Below are positions 32,418 to 41,685 of a stretch of DNA of 64,000 bases, one piece after another. The notes below the pieces were generated by a model. It was not told where the DNA came from. It saw nothing but the letters and a program-made list of their open reading frames with translations, and did no database searches. The stretch covers positions 62,001 to 126,000 of the forward strand of contig NZ_JANIJX010000004.1 of the NCBI RefSeq assembly GCF_024580735.1, given 5' to 3'. A program made the position numbers and the translations under genes. Origin of the DNA: Brevibacterium moorei (GTDB lineage: Bacteria > Actinomycetota > Actinomycetes > Actinomycetales > Brevibacteriaceae). The first letter of the stretch is position 1; every line of letters starts with the position of its first letter.

Positions 32418-33703
32418 CTGCCCACCATGGCCGACCACAGCTCGGTGAACTCCGGCAGCGTCTTGGCGACGGTGCCAGGATCGGCGATCACCGTTTCGGG
32501 AACCAACAGGGCCAGGAGCGCCCCGGCCATCACCATGCGGTGGTCGGCGTAGGTGTCCCATCGGGTGCCGTGTGAAGGCGGTCCGGTGATCGTCAGCCCG
32601 GCGGGCTGTTCGACGACATCGACGCCCGTCTTCGTCAATTCCCGCGCCAGGGCCGCCAGCCGATCGGTCTCATGGCCACGCAGGTGCCCGATGCCGGTGA
32701 GCTGGCTTGTGCCCTCGACCTGTGCGGCGACGGCGGCGACCACAGGGGTCAGTTCACCGACCGCGGACAGGTCGAGGTCGACCGGACGCAGCCTGTCGGG
32801 TCCCATCACACTCAAACCGGCCGGGGTGAGTTCCCAGGAGCCGCCGAAGGCCTCGGCGATCGAACGAATGGCGTCCCCTGCCTGTGTGGTGTGGTCCGGC
32901 CAGGCGGGCACCGTCACCGTACCGGAGGTGATGAGCGCCGCGGCCAAGAAGGTCGCTGCATTCGACAGGTCGGGTTCGACCGTGACCTGCAGACCCCGGG
33001 GGCGGCCGGGGGCCACATGCCACGTGTGGTCCAGAGGTTCGGTCACTGCGACCCCGGCGGCACGCAGCACCTCCACCGTCATGTCGATATGGGGTCGCGA
33101 TGGTACGGTCGCGCCGGTGTGCTCGATGATCAGACCGGTCGGCAGCGCGCCGCCGGCCAACAGCAGACCGGAGACGAACTGGCTGGACGCCGAAGCGTCG
33201 ATGCGCACGTGCATGGGAGCAGCTGTGGATTCGGCGGTGTCCGGTGGGATCACCTCGAGGGGAAGCGCATCGCCTGTGACGGCGCAGCCCAGCTGGCGCA
33301 GGGCGTCTGCGACGGTGTCCATCGGACGCGTCCGGGCAGCGGGGTCGCCGTCGAATACCGCGGGGATGCCCAGTACTGCGGCCAGGGGCGGGACGAAGCG
33401 CATCACGGTGCCGGCCAGCCCGCACTCCACATGCACGGGTTCGCCGGCGGAGTCGAGCGGCCGGATCGGTTCGACCCGCACGCGCCCGGAATCGTCTGTC
33501 TCGATCCGTGCGCCCAGGGCTCGCAACGCACCGATCATCAGCGCCGTATCACGGCTGTGCAACAGTCCGTCGAGAACCGACGGGCCCGTGGCCAAAGCAG
33601 CCAGCACCAGGTACCGGTTGCTCAGCGACTTCGAGCCGGGAACGGCGACAGTGGCGACGACGGGAGCCGGATGCTGCGGCGCCGGCCAGGCGGCGGGGTT
33701 CAG
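32414..33703 (-). CDS. aroA: 3-phosphoshikimate 1-carboxyvinyltransferase (EPSP synthase), CTG start
   Basis: 429 aa; joins PEP to shikimate-3-phosphate in the aromatic pathway. Motifs: PGSKSLSNR near residue 25 (PEP/S3P-binding Lys), GLAGTVMRFVPPLAAV, VRIDASASSQFVSGLLLAG, DLSNAATFLAAALI, DYADHRMVMAGAL region. The first in-frame ATG/GTG (33607) would remove PGSKSLSNR, so the true start is upstream. The only candidate with a ribosome site is CTG at 33703, seven bases after GGGAG, overlapping the doxX stop as CTGA. I therefore call a CTG start coupled to doxX. rsgA follows with an ATGA overlap. Confidence 0.88.
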   Translation of the reverse strand: MNPAAWPAPQHPAPVVATVAVPGSKSLSNRYLVLAALATGPSVLDGLLHSRDTALMIGALRALGARIETDDSGRVRVEPIRPLDSAGEPVHVECGLAGTVMRFVPPLAAVLGIPAVFDGDPAARTRPMDTVADALRQLGCAVTGDALPLEVIPPDTAESTAAPMHVRIDASASSQFVSGLLLAGGALPTGLIIEHTGATVPSRPHIDMTVEVLRAAGVAVTEPLDHTWHVAPGRPRGLQVTVEPDLSNAATFLAAALITSGTVTVPAWPDHTTQAGDAIRSIAEAFGGSWELTPAGLSVMGPDRLRPVDLDLSAVGELTPVVAAVAAQVEGTSQLTGIGHLRGHETDRLAALARELTKTGVDVVEQPAGLTITGPPSHGTRWDTYADHRMVMAGALLALLVPETVIADPGTVAKTLPEFTELWSAMVGR

Positions 33704-34182
33704 TTCTGGACTCCCAGTTTGTCCAGGGTCTTCGCCCCGGCTGCCTCGACCTCGCGGCGCAGGTGGCCGGCAGCATTCTGCGCCCGCCAGGCGAGTCCGG
33801 GCCGTCCCGCGGTGTCGACGGAGGCCAACAGGGTGCCGCCCAGCAGCGAGGTCTTGACCACCAGACCGCCGTCGGCGCGGCGGTCCTCGGGCGCGGCGAG
33901 ACGTTCGCCGATCAGGTCGAAGGCGTAGGTGCCGACCAGGATCGCCGCGGAGGTGCGCGGAGCCCGGCCGACGGCCAGGAGCGAACCTGCGAGGATCTGA
34001 GCGGCGCCGGTGCTGCGTGCGACCAGGGTGGCGTCAACCGCCTTGGGCAGGCGGTCTTCGAACAGGCGGAGGACGGGCGCGGCGGCCTGTGCGGCGTTCT
34101 GGGGCCGGCGCAGACGTGCGATGCCGTTGGCGACGAACGCGGAGGCGAGCATGGGGCGGGCGAGGAGCCGGATGAGTGACAC
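33700..34182 (-). CDS. DoxX family membrane protein
   Basis: 160 aa: N-terminal LIRLLARPMLASAFVANGIARLRRP is the DoxX signature, followed by STGAAQILAGSLLAVGRAPRTSAAILVGTYAFDLIGE; four helices, inner membrane. DoxX proteins are implicated in redox or thiol stress (e.g. the mycobacterial membrane-associated oxidoreductase complex with SodA and a thiosulfate sulfurtransferase). GTG at 34182 with GGGA upstream. Its stop overlaps the aroA CTG. It is divergent from the thiol-stress sigma factor gene, which suits a redox role. Confidence 0.87.
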   Translation of the reverse strand: MSLIRLLARPMLASAFVANGIARLRRPQNAAQAAAPVLRLFEDRLPKAVDATLVARSTGAAQILAGSLLAVGRAPRTSAAILVGTYAFDLIGERLAAPEDRRADGGLVVKTSLLGGTLLASVDTAGRPGLAWRAQNAAGHLRREVEAAGAKTLDKLGVQN

Positions 34183-34295
34183 GGTTGATCCCTTCGACGG
34201 ACACGGTGGTTTAGCGCACCTGGACTCCCTCCAGCATAGTGGGCGCGCTGCGATCGCGCCGGGTCGCATATCACTGCGACGCTCGTGGTGGTCCT

Positions 34296-34321
34296 GGAAT
34301 AAGCCGCCGCCGTACTCCGTT
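34296..34321 (+). promoter_or_regulatory. SigR-type promoter GGAAT-18-GTT, likely autoregulatory
   Basis: GGAAT (34296-34300), exactly 18 bp, GTT (34319-34321): the SigR/SigH -35/-10 pattern. It lies 138 bp before the preferred sigR start, so SigR should amplify its own synthesis under thiol oxidation. Confidence 0.72.
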
Positions 34322-34459
34322 GCACCGGTGTGAGCCCGGGGCCGCAGACGCCAGGGCACGGAATCGGCAGGCCAGTGAGGGGAAGTGGTCGAATATATGG
34401 TGAAGAGCCCGACCCGGTCGCGTGGGGGCGCGGCGACACCGGAAGTACCATTGACGGTA

Positions 34460-35071
34460 ATGACTAAAGTGACGCAGACAGACGAGACCGATGAGGAACG
34501 CTCGGCCAGGTTCGAACGCGATGCGCTCGAATACGTCAACCAGCTCTACGCCGCCGCCCTGCGCATGACGCGCAACCCGGCGGATGCCGAGGACCTGGTG
34601 CAGGAGGCCTACGCCAAGGCATACGCCGCCTTCCACCAGTACACGCCGGGGACGAACCTCAAGGCATGGCTGTACCGGATCCTGACGAATACGTTCATCA
34701 ACACCTACCGCAAGAAGCAGCGACAGCCGCAGGAGTCCTCGGGCGAGAACATCGAGGACTGGCAGATCGCGCGCGCCCAGGGGCATTCCTCCTCCGACGG
34801 CCGCTCGGCCGAGCTGGAGGCCCTGGACCATCTCCCGGATTCCGATGTGAAGCGGGCGCTGTCCCAGCTGCCGGAGGACTTCCGGATGGTGGTCTACTAC
34901 GCAGATGTCGAGGGCATGCCGTATAAGGAGATCGCACAGGTGATGGACACCCCGATCGGTACGGTCATGTCCCGGCTGCATCGGGGCCGTAGGCAATTGC
35001 GGGACATGCTGGCCGACTACGCCGCCCAGCGGGGATTCGTGAAGAAGGATACGGAGGTGAAGAAGAAGTGA
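34460..35071 (+). CDS. sigR: ECF sigma factor SigR/SigH (thiol-oxidative stress)
   Basis: 204 aa from ATG 34460. Region 2: [26 protein letters not shown] and [25 protein letters not shown]; region 4: [21 protein letters not shown] and [19 protein letters not shown]. These are near-identical to Streptomyces SigR and mycobacterial SigH. It directs thioredoxin, mycothiol and protease genes when RsrA is oxidised. ATG 34460 has a poor ribosome site; in-frame ATG 34397 and GTG 34385, downstream of the SigR promoter, would add 21-25 residues, reminiscent of the long unstable SigR' form in Streptomyces. Overlaps rsrA by 4 bp. Confidence 0.93.
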   Translation: MTKVTQTDETDEERSARFERDALEYVNQLYAAALRMTRNPADAEDLVQEAYAKAYAAFHQYTPGTNLKAWLYRILTNTFINTYRKKQRQPQESSGENIEDWQIARAQGHSSSDGRSAELEALDHLPDSDVKRALSQLPEDFRMVVYYADVEGMPYKEIAQVMDTPIGTVMSRLHRGRRQLRDMLADYAAQRGFVKKDTEVKKK

Positions 35072-35394
35072 AGAGGGAAGAGGTCGCACCCGCCGCGAGT
35101 GGGTGCTGCGAAGCGCAGCGCGCTGTGTCCTTGGAACGCATCTACCATTACCTCGACGGCGAGCTGGACCAGGAGGCCCTGAGTGCCATCGGCAAACACC
35201 TGGCGGAATGCCCGGGCTGTATGCGCGAATACTCGATCGAGGCGGCACTGAAGGAACTCGTGCGCCGCTCGTGTCGCGACGAACAGGCCCCGGCGGGTCT
35301 GCGCGAACGCATACAACGGCAGATCCTGGTGGAACGCACTGCCGGCCACACGCGGACGACCGTGGTCACACGGGTCGGCCACGAGTCGTACTGA
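35068..35394 (+). CDS. rsrA: RsrA/RshA, mycothiol-system zinc anti-sigma factor
   Basis: 108 aa zinc-associated anti-sigma (ZAS) protein. Redox zinc site: Cys13/Cys14, His44, Cys48, Cys51 (HLAECPGC). Cys69 lies near the extra cysteines of Streptomyces RsrA. When reduced it binds and silences SigR; disulfide formation ejects zinc and frees the sigma factor. The GTG start overlaps the sigR stop (GTGA), giving coupled 1:1 synthesis. An 18-bp hairpin lies just downstream. Confidence 0.93.
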   Translation: MKREEVAPAASGCCEAQRAVSLERIYHYLDGELDQEALSAIGKHLAECPGCMREYSIEAALKELVRRSCRDEQAPAGLRERIQRQILVERTAGHTRTTVVTRVGHESY

Positions 35395-35423
35395 GGGACT
35401 CGGACAGACCTGGAGCGCAACAC

Positions 35424-35464
35424 AAGAGCCCGGTTCGAAGGGAAATCCTTCGAACCGGGCTCTT
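35424..35464. terminator. Bidirectional terminator, 18-bp perfect stem
   Basis: Arms 35424-35441 and 35447-35464 pair perfectly around GAAAT, between rsrA and the convergent bL37 gene. Confidence 0.88.
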
Positions 35465-35484
35465 CGTCTATCGTCCTGGGACGA

Positions 35485-35559
35485 TCATGCGTTGGGACGC
35501 TTGCCGTGGTTCGCACCACCGCGCTTGCGGTCACGACGCTTACGTGCGCGCTTGCTCAT
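35485..35559 (-). CDS. Ribosomal protein bL37 (24 aa)
   Basis: A 24-codon gene, mostly Arg/Lys: begins MSKRARKRRDRK and ends ANHGKRPNA, the conserved tail of the actinobacterial 50S protein bL37 described in mycobacterial ribosomes. GGAGGAGA lies six bases before the ATG. Easily missed because of size. Location beside sigR-rsrA is conserved in actinobacteria. It sits between two minus-strand/plus-strand boundaries: the 18-bp terminator on one side and the SGNH gene on the other. Confidence 0.88.
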   Translation of the reverse strand: MSKRARKRRDRKRGGANHGKRPNA

Positions 35560-35657
35560 TGTGTTCTCCTCCTTGCTCTGCTTGACAATGTTCGCATACG
35601 GACCCGCCGTTTAGCCACTCGGAAGTGGTCAATGAGGCGTTCGTCACCTGGGGATGG

Positions 35658-36272
35658 TCAGTTATCGCCCAGTACATCGGTGACGCCCAGCCAGTCGTAC
35701 CAGCCGCGGTGCAGGACCAGCCAGGCGATCAGACCATAACCCTCCTGGGAGGGCAGACCGTCCCGCGAGGCGGCCAGCTCGCGTTGCCACACCGGATGCG
35801 TCTGCAAAGGTGTGAAGGCGTCGACATAGGGCACACCACGTCGCAGGGCGACATCGGAGAAGCTGGCGCTCAACTCCCCGATCCGCCGGTTGAGATCCTG
35901 ATCGATCGTCGGGGTGGGGCCCACCACGAAGGTCGAGACCTCAAGCGACAGCGCCGCGTCGAGGACGTTGGCCAGATTCAGCCGCGAGCGGGCCGCGGAC
36001 ATGCCGGCCACCGCATCGAACCAACCGGGGGCCAGCACCAGGCGATTCTCAGTCTCCTCGGAGAAGCGCAGCTTGGCCTCGGGCAGCACCCGGGCTGCGA
36101 AGGTCTGCGTGTCCTCGCCGTGGATGCCGAGCGAGTAGAACTGGGCACCCGGTAGCGAGGGCAGGGTACGGGCGGCGATGCGGCCGGTCCATCCCAGGCC
36201 GCGACCGTCCCCGTGGCCGGCGACGAGCGCGTCCCCGGCCACGACGATCGCGGTGTACGTACGGCTGGTCAC
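35658..36272 (-). CDS. SGNH/GDSL-like protein lacking catalytic residues
   Basis: 204 aa. The overall SGNH framework is visible (VVAGDALVAGHGDGRGLGW at the N-terminus, GIHGEDTQTFAARV, VVGPTPTID in the middle, and DGLPSQEGYGLIAWLVLHRGWYDWLG at the C-terminus). The block I Ser is Ala15 (GDAL) and the C-terminal DxxH has no His, so esterase activity is doubtful. It could be a binding or non-catalytic member. The GTG start overlaps the kgd stop (GTGA), so it is translated with kgd. Confidence 0.75.
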   Translation of the reverse strand: MTSRTYTAIVVAGDALVAGHGDGRGLGWTGRIAARTLPSLPGAQFYSLGIHGEDTQTFAARVLPEAKLRFSEETENRLVLAPGWFDAVAGMSAARSRLNLANVLDAALSLEVSTFVVGPTPTIDQDLNRRIGELSASFSDVALRRGVPYVDAFTPLQTHPVWQRELAASRDGLPSQEGYGLIAWLVLHRGWYDWLGVTDVLGDN

Positions 36273-39200
36273 CGTGCGAAGGCCCGCTCGATGACATCGG
36301 CCTGTTCGGCCTCGTGGACCTTCTTCAGGCCGGTGGCCGGAGCAGCCGAGGCGGCGCGCGAGACCACGCGGATCGCACGGCCGTTCAGCAGCTGCGGGAG
36401 GTGGGCCTGCATGAACGGCCAAGCCCCCTGGTTCTCCGGCTCCTCCTGCGTCCAGACCAGCTCTGCGGACGCCGGGTAGCGGCTCAGGGTCGCGGCGATC
36501 GCGTCCTCGTCGAGTGGATAGAGCTGCTCGACGCGCACGATCGCGGTGGTCTGGTCCCCGGACTTCTGCCGCTTGGCGACCAGGTCCCAGTACAGCTTGC
36601 CGGAGACGAACAGCACCCGGTCGACCTTGGCGGCGTCCACAGTGGTGTCCGCGATGACGGGCTCGAACCGGCCGGTGGTGAAGTCCTCGACCTGGGTGGC
36701 CGCGGCCTTCAGACGCAACATCGACTTCGGCGTGAAGACGATGAGCGGGCGCTTGACCTTGGAGTGCGCGTGGCGGCGCAGCAGGTGGAAGTGGCTGGCG
36801 CCGGAGGACGGCAGGGCGACGGTCATATTCGACTCGGCGCACAGCTGCAGGTAGCGCTCGATGCGAGCCGAGGAGTGGTCGGCGCCCTGGCCCTCGAAAC
36901 CGTGGGGCAGCAACAGCACCAGGCCGGAGCGCTGGTCCCACTTCTGCTCGGAGGAGGAGATGAACTCGTCGATGACGGACTGGGCACCCTGGCTGAAGTC
37001 GCCGAACTGGGCCTCCCAGGCCACCAGCGCCTCGGTGTTCTCCACCGCGTAGCCGTATTCGAAGCCCATGGCCGCGTATTCGCTCAGCAGCGAATCGTAG
37101 ACCCAGAACTTCGCCTGGTCGTCACTGAGGTTGGACAGCGGGGTCCACTCATTGCCGTTGACGTGATCGATCAGGACCGAGTGGCGCTGGGTGAAGGTGC
37201 CACGGCGCGAATCCTGTCCGGCCAGGCGGACGGGCACGCCCTCCATCAGCAGTGAGCCGAAGGCCAGCAGTTCCGCGAAGCCCCAGTCGATGCCGCCGGA
37301 GCGGGTCATCTCGTGACGCTTCTCCAGGAGGCTGCGCAGCTTCTTGTGGACGGTGAAGCCGGTCGGGACGTTCATGAAGGCGTCGCCGATGTGTTCGATG
37401 ACCTCCTTGGACACTGCGGTCGGGAAGTCGTTGTCCGCCTCCAGATCCGTGACCTCGGGCGAGGGCAGTGCGAAGTCGGGGTCGCCGGCGGCCTTCTCGG
37501 CCTCCTTGGTCTCCGTGAAGGCTGCTTCGAGTTTGGACTGGTAGTCCTTAACCGTTTCCTGTGCCTCTTCCGGGGTGATGCACTTGCGGCCCACCAGGGA
37601 TTCCGTGTACAGCTTGCGGACCGACTGCTTGGCCTCGATGAGGGAGTACATGACCGGCTGGGTCATCGATGGATCGTCGCCCTCATTGTGGCCGCGGCGG
37701 CGGTAGCAGACCATGTCGATGACGACGTCGCGGTTGAATTCCTGACGGTACGCGAAGGCCAGCTGCGCTGCGCGGAACACGGCTTCGGGATCGTCTCCGT
37801 TGACGTGGATGATCGGCGCGCCGATCGACTTGGCCACGTCGGTGGAGTAGAAGGAGGACCGGGCCGACGCCGGGGGAGTGGTGAAGCCCACCTGGTTGTT
37901 GATGATCAGGTGGATCGTGCCGCCGGTGCGGTATCCGCGCAGCTCGGAGAGGTTCAGAGTCTCGTAGACGACGCCCTGCCCCGCGAATGCCGCATCGCCG
38001 TGGACCAGCACGGGCAGGACGGTGAAGCCCTCCTCGCCCAGGTCGTGACGGTCCTGCTTGGCCCGTGCGATGCCCTCGAGTACCGGGTCGACGGTCTCCA
38101 GGTGGCTGGGGTTGGCTGCGACGTAGACCTCGGTCGTGTTGCCCTCGGGCGAGGTGAAGGAACCGTGGGTGCCCAGGTGGTACTTCACGTCGCCGGAGCC
38201 CTGGAAGCTGTCGGGGTCGAGCATGCCGTCGAACTCGCGGAAGATCTGTCCGTAGCTCTTCCCGGCGATATTGGTCAGCACATTGAGGCGGCCACGGTGG
38301 GCCATCCCGATAGTGACCTCGACCATTCCGGAGTCGGCTGCCAGGTTCAGCACCTCGTCGAGCAGTACGATGGCGGACTCGCCGCCCTCCAGGGAGAAGC
38401 GCTTCTGCCCAATGTACTTCGTCTGCAGGAAGGTCTCGAAGGCCTCCGCCGCGTTCAGCCGGCCCAGGATGTGGCCCTGCTCGACGCGGGTGAGCTCGGC
38501 GTGGGGGACCTCCAGCTTGGCCTGGAACCAGGCCCGCTGTTCCGGATCGGCGATGTGCATGTACTCGATGCCGGTGTTGCGGCAGTAGGAGTCGCGTAGC
38601 AGACCCAGGATGTCGCGCAGCGGCATCGTGGACTTCCCGCCCAGACCGCCGGTGGGGAAGGTGCGCTCCAGGTCCCATAGGGTCAGCCCGTGCGTGGTGA
38701 TGTCCAGGTCCGGGTGCGTGCGCTGCTTGTACACCAGCGGATCGACATTGGCCATCAGATGGCCGCGGTTGCGGTAGGCGTCGATCAGTTCGATCACGCG
38801 TGCGACCTTGGACACATCGTCCTGGTCGTCAGCATCGACGTCGGGCACCCAACGAACCGGTTCGTAGGGCAGGCGCAGGGAGGCGAAGATGTCGTCGTAG
38901 AAGCCGCCCTTGCCCAGCAGGAATTCGTGGACCAGCTTGAGGAATTCGCCGGAGCCGGCACCCTGGATGACCCGGTGGTCGTACGTCGAGGTCAGTGTCA
39001 GGACCTTCGAGACGCCCAGCCGGTTGATGGTCTCCTGGCTGGAGCCCTGGAATTCCGCAGGGTAGTTCAGCGCGCCCACACCGATGATGCAGCCCTGGCC
39101 CTTGGTCAGTCGTGGCATCGAGTGGACGGTGCCGATCCCGCCGGGATTGGTCAGGGACACGGTGGTCCCGGCGAAGTCGGCTGCGCCCAGCTTTCCGTCG

Positions 39201-39961
39201 CGGCCGCGGGCCACCAGGTCGTCGTAGGCGTCGACGAAGCCCTTGAAGCTCAGAGTCTCGGCCTTCTTGACGTTCGGCACCAACAGGGCGCGGCTGCCGT
39301 CCTTCTTCGGCACGTCGATTGCGATGCCCAAGTTGACGTGGCCCGGGGCCACCACCACGGGCTTGCCGTCGCGCACGTCGTAGTAGACGTTCTGGCTGGG
39401 GAACTCCTTGAGCGCACGGATCACCGCGAAGGCGATGATGTGCGTGAAGGACACCTTGCCGCCGCGCGTGCGCTTGAGGTGCGAATTGATGACGATGCGG
39501 TTGTCGATGAGCGCCTTGGCAGGGAGGGCGCGGACGCTGGTGGCCGTCGGCAGAGTCAGCGACTCGTCCATGTTCGTGGCCAGCGCCTTGGCCGGACCGC
39601 GCAGCTTGGTGACGACATCGGCGACGTCCTCGGTGCTGGGGGCCGGTTCGGGAGCGGTGGAGCGCTTCTTCGCCGAGGCTGCCGACTTCGACTCGGCCTT
39701 GCGGGTCTCGCTGACCTGGACCGAGGGATCGACGCCGCGGGCCGGTGCCGGCTGGGCAGCGGCCGGGGCCGCCGGCTGTGCGGCGGGCCCGGAGGCGGCG
39801 GGAGCCGCAGCCCGGTCTTCTGCGGCGAACTTCTCGAAGTACGGCCACCACTTGGGGTCGACTGAATTCTTGTCCTGCTGGTACTTGTCGAAGAGCTCTT
39901 CGACCAGCCATTCGTTCGAGCCAAAATCCTCGACCGATTCGGCGATGTGCGTTTCGGACAC
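36269..39961 (-). CDS. kgd: Multifunctional 2-oxoglutarate decarboxylase/dehydrogenase (Kgd/OdhA)
   Basis: 1230 aa. Actinobacterial fusion of an E2-like succinyltransferase domain (about 115-330) to a ThDP-dependent E1 (about 360-1230). N-terminal helix NEWLVEELFDKYQQDKNSVDPKWWPYFEKF binds the partner complex. E2 motif STYDHRVIQG carries Gln where ordinary E2 has Asp, as in mycobacterial Kgd. E1 blocks: GMAHRGRLNVLTNIAGK, LVHGDAAFAGQGVVYE, NNQVGFTTPP, RRRGHNEGDDP, RGTFTQRHSV, LPHGFEGQGADHSSARIERYLQL. Completes the TCA cycle with Lpd and AceF. GTG at 39961. Co-translated with the SGNH-like protein. Confidence 0.97.
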   Translation of the reverse strand: MSETHIAESVEDFGSNEWLVEELFDKYQQDKNSVDPKWWPYFEKFAAEDRAAAPAASGPAAQPAAPAAAQPAPARGVDPSVQVSETRKAESKSAASAKKRSTAPEPAPSTEDVADVVTKLRGPAKALATNMDESLTLPTATSVRALPAKALIDNRIVINSHLKRTRGGKVSFTHIIAFAVIRALKEFPSQNVYYDVRDGKPVVVAPGHVNLGIAIDVPKKDGSRALLVPNVKKAETLSFKGFVDAYDDLVARGRDGKLGAADFAGTTVSLTNPGGIGTVHSMPRLTKGQGCIIGVGALNYPAEFQGSSQETINRLGVSKVLTLTSTYDHRVIQGAGSGEFLKLVHEFLLGKGGFYDDIFASLRLPYEPVRWVPDVDADDQDDVSKVARVIELIDAYRNRGHLMANVDPLVYKQRTHPDLDITTHGLTLWDLERTFPTGGLGGKSTMPLRDILGLLRDSYCRNTGIEYMHIADPEQRAWFQAKLEVPHAELTRVEQGHILGRLNAAEAFETFLQTKYIGQKRFSLEGGESAIVLLDEVLNLAADSGMVEVTIGMAHRGRLNVLTNIAGKSYGQIFREFDGMLDPDSFQGSGDVKYHLGTHGSFTSPEGNTTEVYVAANPSHLETVDPVLEGIARAKQDRHDLGEEGFTVLPVLVHGDAAFAGQGVVYETLNLSELRGYRTGGTIHLIINNQVGFTTPPASARSSFYSTDVAKSIGAPIIHVNGDDPEAVFRAAQLAFAYRQEFNRDVVIDMVCYRRRGHNEGDDPSMTQPVMYSLIEAKQSVRKLYTESLVGRKCITPEEAQETVKDYQSKLEAAFTETKEAEKAAGDPDFALPSPEVTDLEADNDFPTAVSKEVIEHIGDAFMNVPTGFTVHKKLRSLLEKRHEMTRSGGIDWGFAELLAFGSLLMEGVPVRLAGQDSRRGTFTQRHSVLIDHVNGNEWTPLSNLSDDQAKFWVYDSLLSEYAAMGFEYGYAVENTEALVAWEAQFGDFSQGAQSVIDEFISSSEQKWDQRSGLVLLLPHGFEGQGADHSSARIERYLQLCAESNMTVALPSSGASHFHLLRRHAHSKVKRPLIVFTPKSMLRLKAAATQVEDFTTGRFEPVIADTTVDAAKVDRVLFVSGKLYWDLVAKRQKSGDQTTAIVRVEQLYPLDEDAIAATLSRYPASAELVWTQEEPENQGAWPFMQAHLPQLLNGRAIRVVSRAASAAPATGLKKVHEAEQADVIERAFAR

Positions 39962-39991
39962 GGCGGTATTCGCCCTCTTCCTAGTGTCTGA

Positions 39992-41530
<1,539 letters not shown>

Positions 41531-41566
41531 CTGTGCAGCCGTCTGGAAGCGGGCCGCGGCGTCGGT

Positions 41567-41572
41567 TACACT
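41567..41572 (+). promoter_or_regulatory. Possible -10 box TACACT before the CNNM pair
   Basis: TACACT in the 155-bp gap after guaB1; -35 region (TGGAAG) weak. The rest of the gap holds a short GC-rich stem (CGGCCG-GCTTG-CGGCCG). No riboswitch recognised. Confidence 0.3.
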
Positions 41573-41685
41573 AACGCTATGTCGAGTGACAGTCGCGGCC
41601 GGCTTGCGGCCGGCCCAACACACAACCCACATAATTCCGGGGTCCTCACCCCAGTCCTTCGCGAACGTCGATTGAGAGCCGCCTG

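Noticed and set aside
37313-38599. Long plus-strand open frame opposite kgd
   Set aside because: Composition is that of an antisense shadow; kgd motifs are continuous on the minus strand.
41531-41685. Mg2+ riboswitch before the CNNM genes
   Set aside because: The 155-bp gap shows only short GC stems; none of the conserved M-box segments is recognisable.
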